Shown: positions 53,845 to 64,000, counted from the stretch's first letter. The stretch is DNA of 64,000 nucleotides from Thalassotalea sp. HSM 43 (GCF_004752005.1 NZ_CP038493.1:3806302-3870301), one strand, 5' to 3'. Notes: generated by a model not told the origin, from the letters alone. Translations and numbers: made by a program.

Positions 53845-54891
53845 TTATTGCTTAGCGGCTTGTAATATATCGAGAATGGTTTCGCTTTGTTCTAAGTTGA
53901 CACAAGCATCGGTAATGCTTTGTCCATAAACAAGCTTGTCTTCTTCACCCTCAATGACTTTTTGGTTTCCGGCAACCAAAAAGCTTTCAATCATAACACC
54001 AAAGATTTTATCAGACCCATTGCTGATTTGGGTGGCGATATCTTCGGCTACATTGATTTGACGATTATGATCTTTGCTTGAATTACCGTGACTGCAATCG
54101 ACCATCACACTGGCGGTAATGCCGGCGCTGGTTAATTGTTCACATGCCGCATCGATGTGCTGTTCACCATAATTTGGCTGTTTACCACCACGCAATATAA
54201 CGTGCGCATATGGATTGCCCGCGGTGCGGTAGATACACATTTGTCCGGTTTTATCAGGTGAATACAATACATGTGGAACACTAGACGCTTTAATGGCGTC
54301 CATAGCGATTTTAACATTACCATCGGTACCGTTTTTAAAGCCAACAGGGCAAGACAGTGCCGAGGCAAGTTCACGGTGAACCTGTGATTCGGTGGTACGA
54401 GCGCCAATGGCTCCCCAACTGATCAGATCGGAAATATATTGACCGGTAACCATGTCTAAGAATTCAGTGGCAGTAGGCAATCCCATGTCGTTGATTTGCA
54501 TCAACAGGTTGCGAGCCAGGTGCAAGCCTTTCTCAACATTAAACGATTTATCTAAATCAGGATCTGAAATAAGGCCTTTCCAGCCAACCGTAGTGCGTGG
54601 CTTTTCAAAATAAACGCGCATAACGATATACATTTCATTAATGTATTTATCGTGTAACGTCTTAAGTTTGCGAGCGTAATCCAACGCGGCTTCAGTGTCA
54701 TGAATAGAACACGGGCCGATTATCACTAACAAACGTTTGTCTTTACCACTGATGATATCTTCAATGACAGAACGTGAGTTGATGATAAATTGCGCATTTT
54801 CATCAGACAAAGGAATATCGCGAGCCAATTGCGCTGGTGAGATCAAGTGATCGATCAGCGAGGTGCGAAACTCATCGGTTTTAATTGTCAT
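53845..54891 (-). CDS. aroH: 3-deoxy-7-phosphoheptulonate synthase, AroH-like
   Basis: A 348-residue class I DAHP synthase. The core motifs VIIGPCSIHDT, MRVYFEKPRTTVGWKGLISDPDLD and GAIGARTTESQVHRELASALS are present. Segments such as GLPTATEFLDMVTGQYISDLISWG and YSPDKTGQMCIYRTAGNPY follow E. coli AroH rather than AroG or AroF, so Trp inhibition is likely. With the AroG-like gene at 37225-38286, the window holds two isozymes. No TrpR operator was convincingly found upstream. Confidence 0.9.
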   Translation of the reverse strand: MTIKTDEFRTSLIDHLISPAQLARDIPLSDENAQFIINSRSVIEDIISGKDKRLLVIIGPCSIHDTEAALDYARKLKTLHDKYINEMYIVMRVYFEKPRTTVGWKGLISDPDLDKSFNVEKGLHLARNLLMQINDMGLPTATEFLDMVTGQYISDLISWGAIGARTTESQVHRELASALSCPVGFKNGTDGNVKIAMDAIKASSVPHVLYSPDKTGQMCIYRTAGNPYAHVILRGGKQPNYGEQHIDAACEQLTSAGITASVMVDCSHGNSSKDHNRQINVAEDIATQISNGSDKIFGVMIESFLVAGNQKVIEGEEDKLVYGQSITDACVNLEQSETILDILQAAKQ

Positions 54892-55025
54892 GTAAATTCT
54901 TGAGCTTACAAAAAATAAAGGCGCTAACTATATCAAAAACGGCTCTCTTTGGAACCGTTTTGCTTATATAAATAACGACTATTAAAGGATTAATTACACT
55001 ATTGTAGTATGTAATAACATCGTTA

Positions 55026-55835
55026 CTAGTATTTGTAGCGTTGTAAACCCGCTTCAGAGATGATTTTCGCCGAGATCTCTTCTACCGAAAAACTGGTGGT
55101 ATTGATATAAGGAATGCGTTCCTTCTTATATAGCTTTTCAACTTCGCGAACCTCCATGCGACACTGGCGTGACGAGGAATACTTTGAGTTCGCCATGCGA
55201 CCGTCTCTGATCTCCCGCAATCGCAGTGGTTCTATGGTTAAACCAAATAATTTTTTCTTATGTTTTTTAAGAAACTCAGGCAGAGCTAAATCGTCCATAT
55301 CATCGTCGGTAAATGGGTAGTTTGCGGCTTTAATGCCATATTGCAACGCAAGGTACAACGAGGTTGGGGTTTTGCCTGAACGAGATACGCCAACTAGAAT
55401 TACATCAGCGTGTTCGTAATCTGTTACTTTGCTGCCATCGTCATTTGCTAAGGCAAAATTCACGGCATCGATGCGATAATCGTAGCTATTTTCATGGATA
55501 GAATGGGTACGATGTGATTTAGGTTTTGCGGTAATTCCCAGCTCTTGTTCAACAGGGTTTACAAAATGCTCGAGAAAGTTATAGATAACCGCATCGCTAG
55601 AGTCAATGATCTCACGGGTTTCGGGCTTGACAAAGGTGTGAAAAACGAACGGTTTTTCGCCGCTGCGTTTGGCGGTTAAATTGATCTGTTTTTTGACCTC
55701 TTCGGCTTTATCCACGGTCTCTACAAAGGGAATGGTGACATGCTCAAATTCCATAGGGAACAACGAAAGTAGGGCGTGTCCAAAGACTTCAGAAGTGATT
55801 GCGGTACCGTCGGAAATGTAAAAAGCTGTGCGCAT
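55026..55835 (-). CDS. ppsR: PEP synthase regulatory protein (kinase/pyrophosphorylase)
   Basis: PpsR (DUF299) inactivates and reactivates PEP synthase by ADP-dependent phosphorylation and Pi-dependent dephosphorylation of a Thr. The 269-residue protein has the start [22 protein letters not shown], the P-loop-like [16 protein letters not shown] and a conserved C-terminus ([16 protein letters not shown]). I chose the ATG at 55835 because AAGAG lies 7-8 nt upstream; 55859 is an alternative. It is divergent from its target, ppsA. Confidence 0.93.
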   Translation of the reverse strand: MRTAFYISDGTAITSEVFGHALLSLFPMEFEHVTIPFVETVDKAEEVKKQINLTAKRSGEKPFVFHTFVKPETREIIDSSDAVIYNFLEHFVNPVEQELGITAKPKSHRTHSIHENSYDYRIDAVNFALANDDGSKVTDYEHADVILVGVSRSGKTPTSLYLALQYGIKAANYPFTDDDMDDLALPEFLKKHKKKLFGLTIEPLRLREIRDGRMANSKYSSSRQCRMEVREVEKLYKKERIPYINTTSFSVEEISAKIISEAGLQRYKY

Positions 55836-55989
55836 TTGGTAACTCTTGTGAAATGTCATTTAAAAACTTACATGTTGGGTTTTAGTTTATCTTGTTAATG
55901 TGTAAAATGTCGATGAATTTTAAGGGAGGCTGAAAATATAAGTCAGTCCCCATTATTACAATAAGCTTAATTCTTGTTAGGAGAACGAC

Positions 55990-58365
55990 GTGCAAGAAAA
56001 TGTACTTTGGTACCAAGACCTGGGTATGGGCGATGTGGACCGCGTTGGCGGTAAAAACGCATCATTAGGTGAAATGATTTCAAACCTGGCTAACGTCGGG
56101 GTTCAAGTACCAGGTGGTTTCGCGACCACTTCCTTTGCATTTAATCACTTTCTTGAGCAATCAGGTATCAATGAAAAAATCTATGCTGAATTAGATAATT
56201 TAGACGTTGATGACATCAGTGCTCTAACCGAGTGTGGCGCGAAAATTCGTCAATGGATTATCGATACGCCGTTTCTTCCTGAAATGCAAAAAGATATCGA
56301 AGATGCTTACGCGCAACTAGCCGGTGAATTTAGTGCAGAAGCGTCATTCGCTGTACGCTCGTCTGCAACCGCCGAAGATATGCCTGACGCGTCATTTGCC
56401 GGTCAGCAGGAAACGTTCTTAAATGTACGTGGCTTAGATGCGGTGATGACGGCCATCAAACATGTCTTTGCCTCTTTATTTAACGACCGTGCGATCTCTT
56501 ATCGTGTGCATTCTGGTTACGACCATCGCGGTGTTGCCTTATCTGCTGGTATTCAACGCATGGTTCGTTCAGATATCGCGTCAAGCGGTGTTATGTTCAG
56601 TATTGATACCGAATCTGGCTTTGAAGATGTGGTGTTTATCACCTCGAGCTTTGGTTTGGGTGAAATGGTTGTACAAGGTGCGGTTAACCCGGACGAGTTC
56701 TACGTACACAAACCAACTCTAGCTGCTGGTCGTCCTGCGGTATTGCGCCGTAACATCGGTTCAAAAGCCATTAAGATGATTTACGCTGACACGCAAGAGC
56801 ACGGCAAGCAAGTTGAAATCGTTGATATCGACGAAGCTGTATCTGATACCTTCTCGATTAACGATGCCGAGATTGAAGAGCTAGCAAAGCAAGCGGTAAT
56901 CATTGAAAAGCATTACGGTCGTCCTATGGACATCGAATGGGCCAAAGATGGCCTAGACGGTAAGCTATACATTGTCCAGGCGCGTCCTGAAACAGTCCGT
57001 AGCCGTGAAAGTGCTAACGTAATTGAGCAATTCCAACTGCAAGACAAGTCTAAAGTTGTTTGTGAAGGTCGTGCAATTGGTAACAAAATTGGTAAAGGTA
57101 AAGTAAAAGTACTGGACTCAATTGATGAAATGGACAAGGTTCAAGAAGGCGATGTTCTGGTCACAGATATGACTGACCCTGATTGGGAACCTATCATGAA
57201 ACGCGCATCAGCGATTGTCACTAACCGTGGCGGTCGTACTTGTCACGCGGCGATTATCGCCCGTGAAATGGGTATTCCAGCGGTTGTTGGTTGTGGTGAT
57301 GCCACCGCTAAAATCAGTGACGGCAGTGATGTCACCGTATCGTGTGCGGAAGGCGATACCGGTTTTATCTATGAAGGTCAACTTGAGTACTCTGTGTCGA
57401 CGTCTGAAATCGACAACATGCCAAGTATTCCAATGAAAGTCATGATGAACGTTGGTAACCCAGATCGTGCGTTTAGCTTTGCCCGTCTACCTCATGCTGG
57501 TATCGGCTTAGCTCGCGTAGAATTTGTTATCAACAAAATGATCGGCGTGCACCCTAAAGCGTTATTGAACTTTGATAACGAATCAGCGGATTTACAGCAA
57601 GAGATCAAAGAAATCATGGCAGGCTACGAGTCGCCGCGTGAATTCTACATCACAAAGCTTACCGAAGGTGTTTCAACCTTAGCAGCGGCGTTCTCTCCAG
57701 AGCGTGTTATCGTTCGTATGTCAGACTTTAAGTCTAACGAATACGCCAATTTAGTTGGTGGCGATATCTACGAGCCGGAAGAAGAAAACCCAATGATCGG
57801 CTACCGTGGTGCGTCTCGTTATATCTCTGAAGATTTCCGTGAATGTTTCGCGATGGAATGTGAAGCCATCAAACGGGTTCGCAATGACATGGGCTTGACC
57901 AACGTTGAAATCATGATCCCATTTGTACGTACGTTAGAAGAAGCTGAGCAAGTGATTGCGATTCTCGCTGAAAACGGCCTAGAGCGTGGCAAAGATGGCT
58001 TAAAAGTTATCATGATGTGCGAGCTACCATCTAACGCCATTTTAGCGGACCAGTTCCTAGATCACTTTGACGGTTTCTCGATTGGCTCAAATGATTTGAC
58101 CCAGCTAACCCTAGGGCTTGACCGCGACTCTGGTTTGATTGCTCACTTATTTGATGAGCGCAACCCAGCCATCAAAGCACTACTTGAGATGGCCATTAAC
58201 GCGTGTAAGGCACGTGGTAAATACGTTGGTATTTGTGGTCAGGGTCCATCGGATCACAAAGACTTTGCCCACTGGTTAGTTGAACAGGGCATCGATTCGG
58301 TTTCTCTTAACCCAGATACTGTACTTGATACCTGGTTATACCTTGCTGAGCAAAACAACAAATAG
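55990..58365 (+). CDS. ppsA: Phosphoenolpyruvate synthase
   Basis: PpsA converts pyruvate and ATP to phosphoenolpyruvate, AMP and phosphate in gluconeogenesis. The 791-residue protein has an N-terminal ATP-grasp domain ([38 protein letters not shown]), the phosphohistidine domain ([16 protein letters not shown]) and a C-terminal PEP-binding barrel ([16 protein letters not shown]). The start is GTG with AGGAG at good spacing. It is divergent from its regulator ppsR over about 150 bp. Confidence 0.96.
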   Translation: MQENVLWYQDLGMGDVDRVGGKNASLGEMISNLANVGVQVPGGFATTSFAFNHFLEQSGINEKIYAELDNLDVDDISALTECGAKIRQWIIDTPFLPEMQKDIEDAYAQLAGEFSAEASFAVRSSATAEDMPDASFAGQQETFLNVRGLDAVMTAIKHVFASLFNDRAISYRVHSGYDHRGVALSAGIQRMVRSDIASSGVMFSIDTESGFEDVVFITSSFGLGEMVVQGAVNPDEFYVHKPTLAAGRPAVLRRNIGSKAIKMIYADTQEHGKQVEIVDIDEAVSDTFSINDAEIEELAKQAVIIEKHYGRPMDIEWAKDGLDGKLYIVQARPETVRSRESANVIEQFQLQDKSKVVCEGRAIGNKIGKGKVKVLDSIDEMDKVQEGDVLVTDMTDPDWEPIMKRASAIVTNRGGRTCHAAIIAREMGIPAVVGCGDATAKISDGSDVTVSCAEGDTGFIYEGQLEYSVSTSEIDNMPSIPMKVMMNVGNPDRAFSFARLPHAGIGLARVEFVINKMIGVHPKALLNFDNESADLQQEIKEIMAGYESPREFYITKLTEGVSTLAAAFSPERVIVRMSDFKSNEYANLVGGDIYEPEEENPMIGYRGASRYISEDFRECFAMECEAIKRVRNDMGLTNVEIMIPFVRTLEEAEQVIAILAENGLERGKDGLKVIMMCELPSNAILADQFLDHFDGFSIGSNDLTQLTLGLDRDSGLIAHLFDERNPAIKALLEMAINACKARGKYVGICGQGPSDHKDFAHWLVEQGIDSVSLNPDTVLDTWLYLAEQNNK

Positions 58366-58391
58366 TTAGCTGCTTAACGGCAATAATGTGT

Positions 58392-58416
58392 AAAAGGGCC
58401 TTCGGGCCCTTTTTTA
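58392..58416 (+). terminator. Terminator after ppsA
   Basis: AAAAGGGCC, a TTCG tetraloop and GGCCCTTTT, followed by more T. It starts 27 nt after the ppsA stop. Confidence 0.92.
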
Positions 58417-58564
58417 ATGGTTAATATTCGCCAATTATGAATTAATAGTCATCTGCTTATACAATTCGCTCAATGTCGCTAAATTACTGGATAAACCCAT
58501 TGTTTTTATAACAAATTTTTAGCATTATTAATGCCTGCCGTAATAAACAGAATGAATCTAGGAT

Positions 58565-61500
58565 ATGTTGCCTCGTTTAGATAGCACAGATATAACCTTA
58601 CCTTTGTATCAAACCTACGCTAAAGCGTTAAAGAAAGCCGGTTTTAAAGGTGATATTGAAACCAGTTATTCGTCACGTTTAGCGGTGGCGACCGATAACA
58701 GTGTCTATCAACAAGTCCCGCAAGCGGTGATCCACCCAAAAACCGTGGAAGATGTCAAAATCATCAATGCGGTGGCAACAAGCGATAAGTTTCAAGAGAT
58801 AAAATTCAGCGCACGTGGCGGTGGTACGGGCACAAATGGCCAGTCATTGACACCGGGTATCGTTGTTGACATGTCGCGCCATATGAAGCAAATCCTAGAA
58901 GTAAATACCGAACAGCATTGGGTCAAAGTTCAAGCGGGTGTGGTAAAAGATCAGCTGAATGAATTTCTTAAACCTTTGGGGTTTTTCTTTTCGCCAGACT
59001 TGTCGACCAGTAACAGAGCAACCATTGGTGGTATGGTCAATACCGACGCATCAGGCCAGGGCTCACTGCTTTATGGCAAAACCTCTGATCATGTATTGTC
59101 ATTACGTTGCGTACTCGCCAACGGCGATGAGATGCATACCGAAAGTAAATCTCGTGACGAAGTTGAGGCGATAATTGCTCGCCAAGACAGTGAAGCTAAA
59201 GTATATCAAACCGCATTTTCAGCGTGTTTTGATAATCGTGAAAAGATCTTGGCTAAATTTCCTCGCTTGAATCGTTTTTTGACGGGCTATGATCTTGAAA
59301 ATGTGTTTAACGATGATTTATCTAGGTTTGATATTGGTCGTTTGATCACCGGCTCCGAAGGCTCATTGGCAATGGTCACCGAGGCCAAGCTAAATATTAC
59401 CCCCATTCCCAAAATCCGCGCCTTGCTGAACATCAAATACGACAGTTTTGAGTCGGCGTTGCGTCATGCGCCTGATTTGGTTAAAGCCAACGCGCTATCG
59501 GTGGAAACCGTTGACAGTCGAGTGCTTAATCTCGCTAAATCGGATGTGGTTTGGTATTCGGTATCAGATTTGATCACCGATGTTGCAGGCAAGGTTATGG
59601 ATGGCCTGAACATAGTTGAATTTGCCGGCGACAGTGAGCAGGAAGTTGTTGAACTGATAGAGCAATTACAATTGCGCCTAAATGACAATATTGAACAGCA
59701 ACAACAAGGTGTTATTGGCTATCAAGTAACCTACGATTTAGCCTCTATTAATCGTTTGTACGGTATGCGCAAAAAGGCCGTTGGTTTGCTCGGTAATACC
59801 GAAGGCAAAGCCAAACCTATCGCATTTGCCGAAGATACTGCGGTACCACCGGAAAACTTAGCCGACTTTATACTTGAGTTCAGACAATTACTTGACAGCT
59901 ACCAGTTAGATTACGGCATGTTTGGCCACATCGATGCCGGTGTATTGCACGTTCGACCTGCGTTAGATATGTGCGATCCGCAACAAGAGCAAACCATGCG
60001 AGAAATCTCCGATCAGGTTGTCGCATTGACGGCCAAATATGGTGGTTTAATGTGGGGTGAGCATGGCAAAGGCTATCGCAGTGAGTATGGACCTGAATTC
60101 TTTGGTGATGAATTGTTTATGCAATTACGTCGCATCAAAAGCGCGTTTGACCCGTTAAACAAAATGAATCCCGGTAAAATTTGCACGCCATTAGACTCAA
60201 CAGAGCAATTGGTCAGTGTCGATGGTGTGAAACGTGGCTTTTACGATAGACAAATACCGGTTCGAATTCGAGAGTCACTGCCATCAGTGACCAACTGTAA
60301 TGGTAATGGCCTGTGCTTTAATTTTGATCCGAAATCGCCAATGTGCCCATCGAGCAAAATCACCGGTGATAGACGACATTCTCCTAAAGGTCGTGCCGGA
60401 TTAATGCGTGAATGGTTGCGATTGCTGGCGGACAAAGGCGTTGATTTTAATGATCTAAGCCGTCAAGCAAAAGGCTTTAGCATCAAATCATTGGCGATAA
60501 AAACAGTCAATAGTGTTAAGGGCAAGGTAGGGCAATACGACTTTTCCAACGAAGTGATGGAGGCAATGAGTGGTTGTCTCGCGTGTAAAGCGTGTGCCAG
60601 TCAATGTCCGGTTAAAGTTGATGTGCCAGAGTTTAAAGCCAGATTCAGTGAAGTTTATTACTCACGCTATTTGCGCCCTTTAAAAGATCACTTTGTAAGT
60701 AACATCGAATCTATGGCACCGAAGATGGCGATGTTGCCATCATTGGTAAATCTAACCGTCGATAATAAGTTGTTTTCAATATTCTCCAAGCAGGTTCTAG
60801 GCTATGTTGATACGCCTTTGCTGTCGGTTCCGAGTTTGAAAAACAATATTAAAAGCCATGACTATCGTAAATTTGATCTTGCTGGTTTTGCCAAATTAAC
60901 CGATGAGGAACGTAATAAACTGGTTGTCGTGGTGCAAGACCCGTTCACCAGTTTTTATGATGCTGAAGTGGTCAGTGACTTTATGGCACTTATTAAAGGG
61001 CTGGGCTTTGATCCTGTGTTGTTACCGTTTATGCCAAATGGTAAGCCGCAACACGTGAAAGGCTTTTTAGAGAAATTTGCTAAAACCGCCAAAACCAGCA
61101 GCGATTTACTGAATCAGATTGCTCAACTTGATATTACCATGGTCGGCTCTGATGCGTCATTAGTGTTGTGTTACCGCGATGAATACAAGCAAATTCTGGC
61201 GGATGAACGGGGGGATTTTGAGGTGCTGTTGGCACACGAATGGCTAACTCAGATCATTGCTGATATGGATCAGCCGGAACAGAAATATCTACCGATTTAT
61301 CAATTGTTTAGCCATTGTACCGAGAAAACTGCATTACCTGCGAGTGAGCAACATTGGCAAACCATTTTTGAATTCTTTGGTTTAAAACTGCAACCTATGG
61401 CGGTCGGCTGTTGTGGTATGGCAGGCACCTATGGACATGAAGCGAGTCATTACGATAACTCAAAAGGCTTGTATAAATTAAGTTGGCAGAAACCGGTTGC

Positions 61501-61615
61501 CTCCGGTGACACCAATTACCAACTCGCCACTGGCTTTTCTTGTCGCTCACAAGTAAAACGTTTTGGCCAAAAACGACTACGACACCCGGTTCAAGCATTG
61601 CTTAGCCACATTTAA
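58565..61615 (+). CDS. ydiJ: FAD-binding and Fe-S oxidoreductase YdiJ (D-2-hydroxyacid/2-hydroxyglutarate dehydrogenase-like)
   Basis: A 1016-residue fusion matching E. coli YdiJ in length (1018). The N-terminal half is a vanillyl-alcohol-oxidase-type FAD domain (FSARGGGTGTNGQSLTPGIVVDMSRHM, RATIGGMVNTDASGQGSLLYGKTSDH) with an FAD-linked oxidase C-terminal part (YGMFGHIDAGVLHVRP). Next come ferredoxin-like clusters (CNGNGLC...MCPSSK and CLACKACASQCPVKVD), then a Cys-rich CCG-type region (GCCGMAGTYGHE). Such enzymes oxidise D-2-hydroxyacids at the membrane; the exact substrate is not shown by the sequence. Confidence 0.9.
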   Translation: MLPRLDSTDITLPLYQTYAKALKKAGFKGDIETSYSSRLAVATDNSVYQQVPQAVIHPKTVEDVKIINAVATSDKFQEIKFSARGGGTGTNGQSLTPGIVVDMSRHMKQILEVNTEQHWVKVQAGVVKDQLNEFLKPLGFFFSPDLSTSNRATIGGMVNTDASGQGSLLYGKTSDHVLSLRCVLANGDEMHTESKSRDEVEAIIARQDSEAKVYQTAFSACFDNREKILAKFPRLNRFLTGYDLENVFNDDLSRFDIGRLITGSEGSLAMVTEAKLNITPIPKIRALLNIKYDSFESALRHAPDLVKANALSVETVDSRVLNLAKSDVVWYSVSDLITDVAGKVMDGLNIVEFAGDSEQEVVELIEQLQLRLNDNIEQQQQGVIGYQVTYDLASINRLYGMRKKAVGLLGNTEGKAKPIAFAEDTAVPPENLADFILEFRQLLDSYQLDYGMFGHIDAGVLHVRPALDMCDPQQEQTMREISDQVVALTAKYGGLMWGEHGKGYRSEYGPEFFGDELFMQLRRIKSAFDPLNKMNPGKICTPLDSTEQLVSVDGVKRGFYDRQIPVRIRESLPSVTNCNGNGLCFNFDPKSPMCPSSKITGDRRHSPKGRAGLMREWLRLLADKGVDFNDLSRQAKGFSIKSLAIKTVNSVKGKVGQYDFSNEVMEAMSGCLACKACASQCPVKVDVPEFKARFSEVYYSRYLRPLKDHFVSNIESMAPKMAMLPSLVNLTVDNKLFSIFSKQVLGYVDTPLLSVPSLKNNIKSHDYRKFDLAGFAKLTDEERNKLVVVVQDPFTSFYDAEVVSDFMALIKGLGFDPVLLPFMPNGKPQHVKGFLEKFAKTAKTSSDLLNQIAQLDITMVGSDASLVLCYRDEYKQILADERGDFEVLLAHEWLTQIIADMDQPEQKYLPIYQLFSHCTEKTALPASEQHWQTIFEFFGLKLQPMAVGCCGMAGTYGHEASHYDNSKGLYKLSWQKPVASGDTNYQLATGFSCRSQVKRFGQKRLRHPVQALLSHI

Positions 61616-61633
61616 TATCAGAGCACACTAATA

Positions 61634-62155
61634 ATGATTGTTTGTCACACTGCCGTAAAAATTATAGAGCCCAGCCTGCAATACCAGCAGGCTTATCAGC
61701 ATTATATTGAGCGTTTAGGTGATGAAGAGCGCTACCCGTTTGTACTCGATTATGACTCTACTGACTTTGCTCAATACATTGCGTTAATGCAAGACCTAAA
61801 AGACGGTAAGGTAACGGGCAAAGTTGCCAGCTCAACGTTTTGGCTTATGGATGGTGAGCAGATCCTTGGGGTGAGTAACCTACGCCATTACCTCGATGAC
61901 AGTATTCGCGAGATTGGTGGCCACATTGGCCTTGGTATCAGCCCTGAATTGCGTGGCCAAGGATTATCAAAACGATTATTGCAATTGACCCTAGACAAAG
62001 CCGAGCAACTCGGTATCAGCTGTGTGCACCTGCATTGTTATCAACACAATCTAGCATCGAATAATATGATCCGTGCCTGTCAGGGACAACTTGACTCAGT
62101 GGTTGAAGATGCATCTGGCACTGTCATTAACCGTTATTTGATCACCGTAGCATAA
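61634..62155 (+). CDS. GNAT-family N-acetyltransferase
   Basis: A 173-residue acetyltransferase fold. The acetyl-CoA-binding motif A is GHIGLGISPELRGQGLSKRLLQLTL, with preceding strand WLMDGEQILGVSNLRHYLDDSIREIG and later CVHLHCYQHNLASNNMIRACQG. The substrate is unknown. It follows ydiJ by 18 nt and is probably cotranscribed with it. Confidence 0.85.
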   Translation: MIVCHTAVKIIEPSLQYQQAYQHYIERLGDEERYPFVLDYDSTDFAQYIALMQDLKDGKVTGKVASSTFWLMDGEQILGVSNLRHYLDDSIREIGGHIGLGISPELRGQGLSKRLLQLTLDKAEQLGISCVHLHCYQHNLASNNMIRACQGQLDSVVEDASGTVINRYLITVA

Positions 62156-62312
62156 TTTAACAAAAATACGCTGTGAGCGCGGTTAGCGCGATTATCTTTG
62201 TTAGCTTAGCGTACCTATCTCGTTGTAAATCATAGCCTGTTAAGCTGCCAAGTTTATGGCGCTTAACGTCAGCTTATTCGCTCTTATTGCGGTTCCATTA
62301 GCCTTGTCTATA

Positions 62313-62352
62313 GTGTTATGTAAACCATAGTCGTGTTATGTAAACAATAGTT
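62313..62352 (+). repeat. Two 20-bp direct repeats upstream of the oxidoreductase gene
   Basis: GTGTTATGTAAAC followed by C/A and ATAGT occurs twice in tandem with a 20-bp period, ending 24 nt before the start codon. Two helical turns apart, the copies could bind a regulator on one DNA face. There is no other structure in the 221-bp gap. Confidence 0.5.
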
Positions 62353-62376
62353 CCTAGAGATAGGCGGTGCTAAAAC

Positions 62377-63360
62377 ATGAAAGCCGTTACCTTTGATCCG
62401 CACAGCGATACTTTCGCATTGTCCAACATCGAGATCCCCAAATTACAATACGAGACCGATGTCTTGCTTAAAACCCACGCCTGTGGCCTTAACCCGGTCG
62501 ATGCAAAAATCCATTTATGGAAAGCAATGGTTAATGACATGTCAGCGCAATGGGTGCCTGGATTAGACGTAGTAGGAGAGGTCGTTGACGTTGGCAGCAA
62601 GGTCGATAAATTTAAGGCCGGAGATATGGTGCTATGTCATGGCAATATGCTCAGAGCTTATGGCGGTTTTGCCGAGTATTGTATACAAGACTCAGAAGTC
62701 TTATTGCCTTTACCCGCTGTGGATGTCGCAATCGCGGCTGCGACACCGTGCGCTGGTTGGACTGCATGGCGTGCTCTAGTTGACAAACTTAATGTTGCAG
62801 ACCGTAACAGCGTGCTAATTACTGGTGGTGCTGGCGGGGTTGGTTCTTTTGCGGTGCAATTGGCACGTTACTTTCAGTTAGACACCATTATCGCCACATG
62901 CTTGGCAAAAAATGCAGCATTCGTATCTCAGCTTGGTGCGACTGATGTTATTGACTATCAAAGTGATGATGTTGTTGCTCGAGTAAAACAAATAACCAAT
63001 CAACAGGGCGTCGATATCGGCTTGGATACCGTTGGTGCAGATAACGATATTATTGTCGCCAATAGTCTTCGTTTTGATGGGCAAATGGTCGAGATAGTCG
63101 ATGTCGTTAGACCTGATGCCTATGACAATGCGTTTTTAATGGGGCTTGGCTTTCATCAATTGTCATTAGGAGCCGGTCATGGCCATGGCCGGTTGGGTAA
63201 GGCCAGTATCGTTTTTGCGGGTCAACAATTTAGTCAACTTGTTGAGGCGGGTAAGATTGCAGTGCCTTCACTTGCGTCAATTACAATTGAGCAAGTACCT
63301 ACGGCGTTAAACGATATGCTTAGTCAGAGGACGGTTGGTAAAATCGTCATGTGTTTGTAG
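62377..63360 (+). CDS. Zinc-less alcohol dehydrogenase/quinone oxidoreductase-like (MDR family)
   Basis: A 327-residue medium-chain dehydrogenase/reductase. The N-terminal GroES-like domain has HACGLNPVDAKIHLWKA and VPGLDVVGEVVDVGSKV; the NADPH-binding part has VLITGGAGGVGSFAVQLARYF. The structural-zinc Cys cluster and the catalytic-zinc pattern are missing, which fits quinone oxidoreductase-type members. The substrate is unknown. It stands alone after the repeat-containing gap. Confidence 0.85.
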   Translation: MKAVTFDPHSDTFALSNIEIPKLQYETDVLLKTHACGLNPVDAKIHLWKAMVNDMSAQWVPGLDVVGEVVDVGSKVDKFKAGDMVLCHGNMLRAYGGFAEYCIQDSEVLLPLPAVDVAIAAATPCAGWTAWRALVDKLNVADRNSVLITGGAGGVGSFAVQLARYFQLDTIIATCLAKNAAFVSQLGATDVIDYQSDDVVARVKQITNQQGVDIGLDTVGADNDIIVANSLRFDGQMVEIVDVVRPDAYDNAFLMGLGFHQLSLGAGHGHGRLGKASIVFAGQQFSQLVEAGKIAVPSLASITIEQVPTALNDMLSQRTVGKIVMCL

Positions 63361-63392
63361 CCAGTGCTGCTATCGAATCTAACTCGCAAAAT

Positions 63393-63422
63393 AAAAAGGT
63401 AAGCCATTGGCTTACCTTTTTT
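63393..63422. terminator. Bidirectional terminator between the MDR gene and the dehydrogenase
   Basis: AAAAGGTAAGCC and GGCTTACCTTTT pair around a 3-nt loop, with extra A and T runs; it serves convergent genes. Confidence 0.92.
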
Positions 63423-63450
63423 GTTTATTTACTTTTGCTTTTGCTGTTTT

Positions 63451-63999
63451 TTATTGGTGACCGTTGGCGATGATCTCGCGCGCCATTTGATCGGCAACCT
63501 GTCCCGTTGGTAGATCCAACTCGTCTGCCTTAGTAAACACCGTCATCATTGTGTGATAAATATTCTCTACCAAGCGTGTCGCTTCGTCGGCACAGTAAGG
63601 CTCTGGATAGATTTCTAAGGCAACGTTAATAATGCCGCCAGCGTTTATCACATAATCTGGTGCGTACAAAATGCCTTTGTCTTTAACGATTTGATCGTGA
63701 CGGTATTCGGCCAGCTGATTATTGGCACAACCGGCGATAATCACGGCTTTTAATTGAGCAATGGTATCATCGTTAATGCTTGAGCCTAACGCACATGGTG
63801 AAAACACATCAACATCTTGGCTGTATATCTCGTCTAGACCAACGACGGTCGCGTTCAGTTCGCTAGCCGCTCTTTGTAATGTGTGTTCATTGATGTCGGT
63901 AACGATCAGGCTTGCACCGGCTGCATGAAGCTTTTCACATAAAGAGTAACCAACACTGCCTAAGCCTTGCACAGCGACACGAATGCCGTTCAAATCATC
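63451..63999 (-). CDS. Leu/Phe/Val-type amino-acid dehydrogenase, C-terminal part (cut by window edge)
   Basis: The carboxy-terminal 183 residues of an NAD-dependent branched-chain or phenylalanine dehydrogenase. The NAD-binding Rossmann motif is VAVQGLGSVGYSLCEKL, followed by ADLN-type acidic residue IVTDINEHT, PCALGSSINDDTI and YAPDYVINAGGIINVALE, all typical of the family. The frame is open to the right edge, so the TTG at 63993 is not the start. The catalytic N-terminal domain lies outside. The family oxidatively deaminates Leu, Val, Ile or Phe. Confidence 0.85.
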   Translation of the reverse strand, partial: DDLNGIRVAVQGLGSVGYSLCEKLHAAGASLIVTDINEHTLQRAASELNATVVGLDEIYSQDVDVFSPCALGSSINDDTIAQLKAVIIAGCANNQLAEYRHDQIVKDKGILYAPDYVINAGGIINVALEIYPEPYCADEATRLVENIYHTMMTVFTKADELDLPTGQVADQMAREIIANGHQ

Positions 64000-64000
64000 T

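Noticed and set aside
54892-55025. TrpR operator upstream of aroH
   Set aside because: Only an isolated ACTAGT near the ppsR stop was seen; no full dyad with proper spacing to the aroH start.

Overview
This looks like a chromosomal window from a marine gammaproteobacterium of the Alteromonadales, probably Colwelliaceae (Colwellia/Thalassotalea-like). The assignment is inference from the protein set: an E. coli-like nucleoside salvage cluster, AroG and AroH paralogues, PpsA/PpsR, CcoG, YdiJ, a DUF4382 lipoprotein, a secreted metzincin protease and an imuA-imuB-dnaE2 mutagenesis cassette. No rRNA, tRNA or CRISPR array was seen. Both edges cut genes: a methyltransferase on the left and a Leu/Phe/Val-type dehydrogenase on the right.

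Layout. 1-5 kb: a methyltransferase tail, then a tightly packed trio of cupredoxin-like periplasmic protein, membrane-anchored degenerate-GGDEF/EAL protein and outer-membrane beta-barrel. 5-8 kb: secreted metalloprotease and DUF4382 lipoprotein. 8-11 kb: divergent queC/queE, a TauE-type transporter and a small membrane protein. 11-15.6 kb: divergent dinG and polB around a near-consensus LexA box. 15.8-18.4 kb: metC and nhaA.

18.48-28.45 kb: a unit transposon of about 10 kb with 24-bp perfect terminal inverted repeats. It sits in what was the shared terminator hairpin of the convergent genes nhaA and phoA, leaving an 11-bp direct repeat (GGGATTATCCC) outside both ends. Its cargo is a PbrR/CadR-like MerR regulator with a classic 19-bp-spacer promoter/operator, two CDF exporters around a transglutaminase-like protein, a His-rich CzcI-like protein, and a CzcB/CzcA-type efflux pair without an outer-membrane partner. 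At the right end lies a 572-residue transposase-like protein with two zinc ribbons. Its promoter overlaps a near-perfect LexA box, so transposition may be induced by DNA damage. This is the most unusual item in the window.

28.5-39.6 kb: alkaline phosphatase, then nucleoside salvage genes (tdk, deoC, nupC, udk, deoB, deoD, add, udp) with aroG and a DUF2750 gene among them. 39.6-46.5 kb: an SRAP/YedK gene divergent from imuA-imuB-dnaE2, which has its own LexA box. 46.5-54.9 kb: DUF1294 protein, CPA-type antiporter, Na/Pi cotransporter-family gene with an amber codon right after its apparent ATG, low-molecular-weight phosphatase, CcoG, MocR-type regulator and AroH. 55-64 kb: divergent ppsR/ppsA, YdiJ, an acetyltransferase, a zinc-less alcohol dehydrogenase-like protein and the truncated amino-acid dehydrogenase.

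A recurring theme is the SOS response. Three near-consensus LexA boxes (dinG/polB, the transposase and imuA) place damage-tolerance polymerases, a helicase and a mobile element under one probable regulator.
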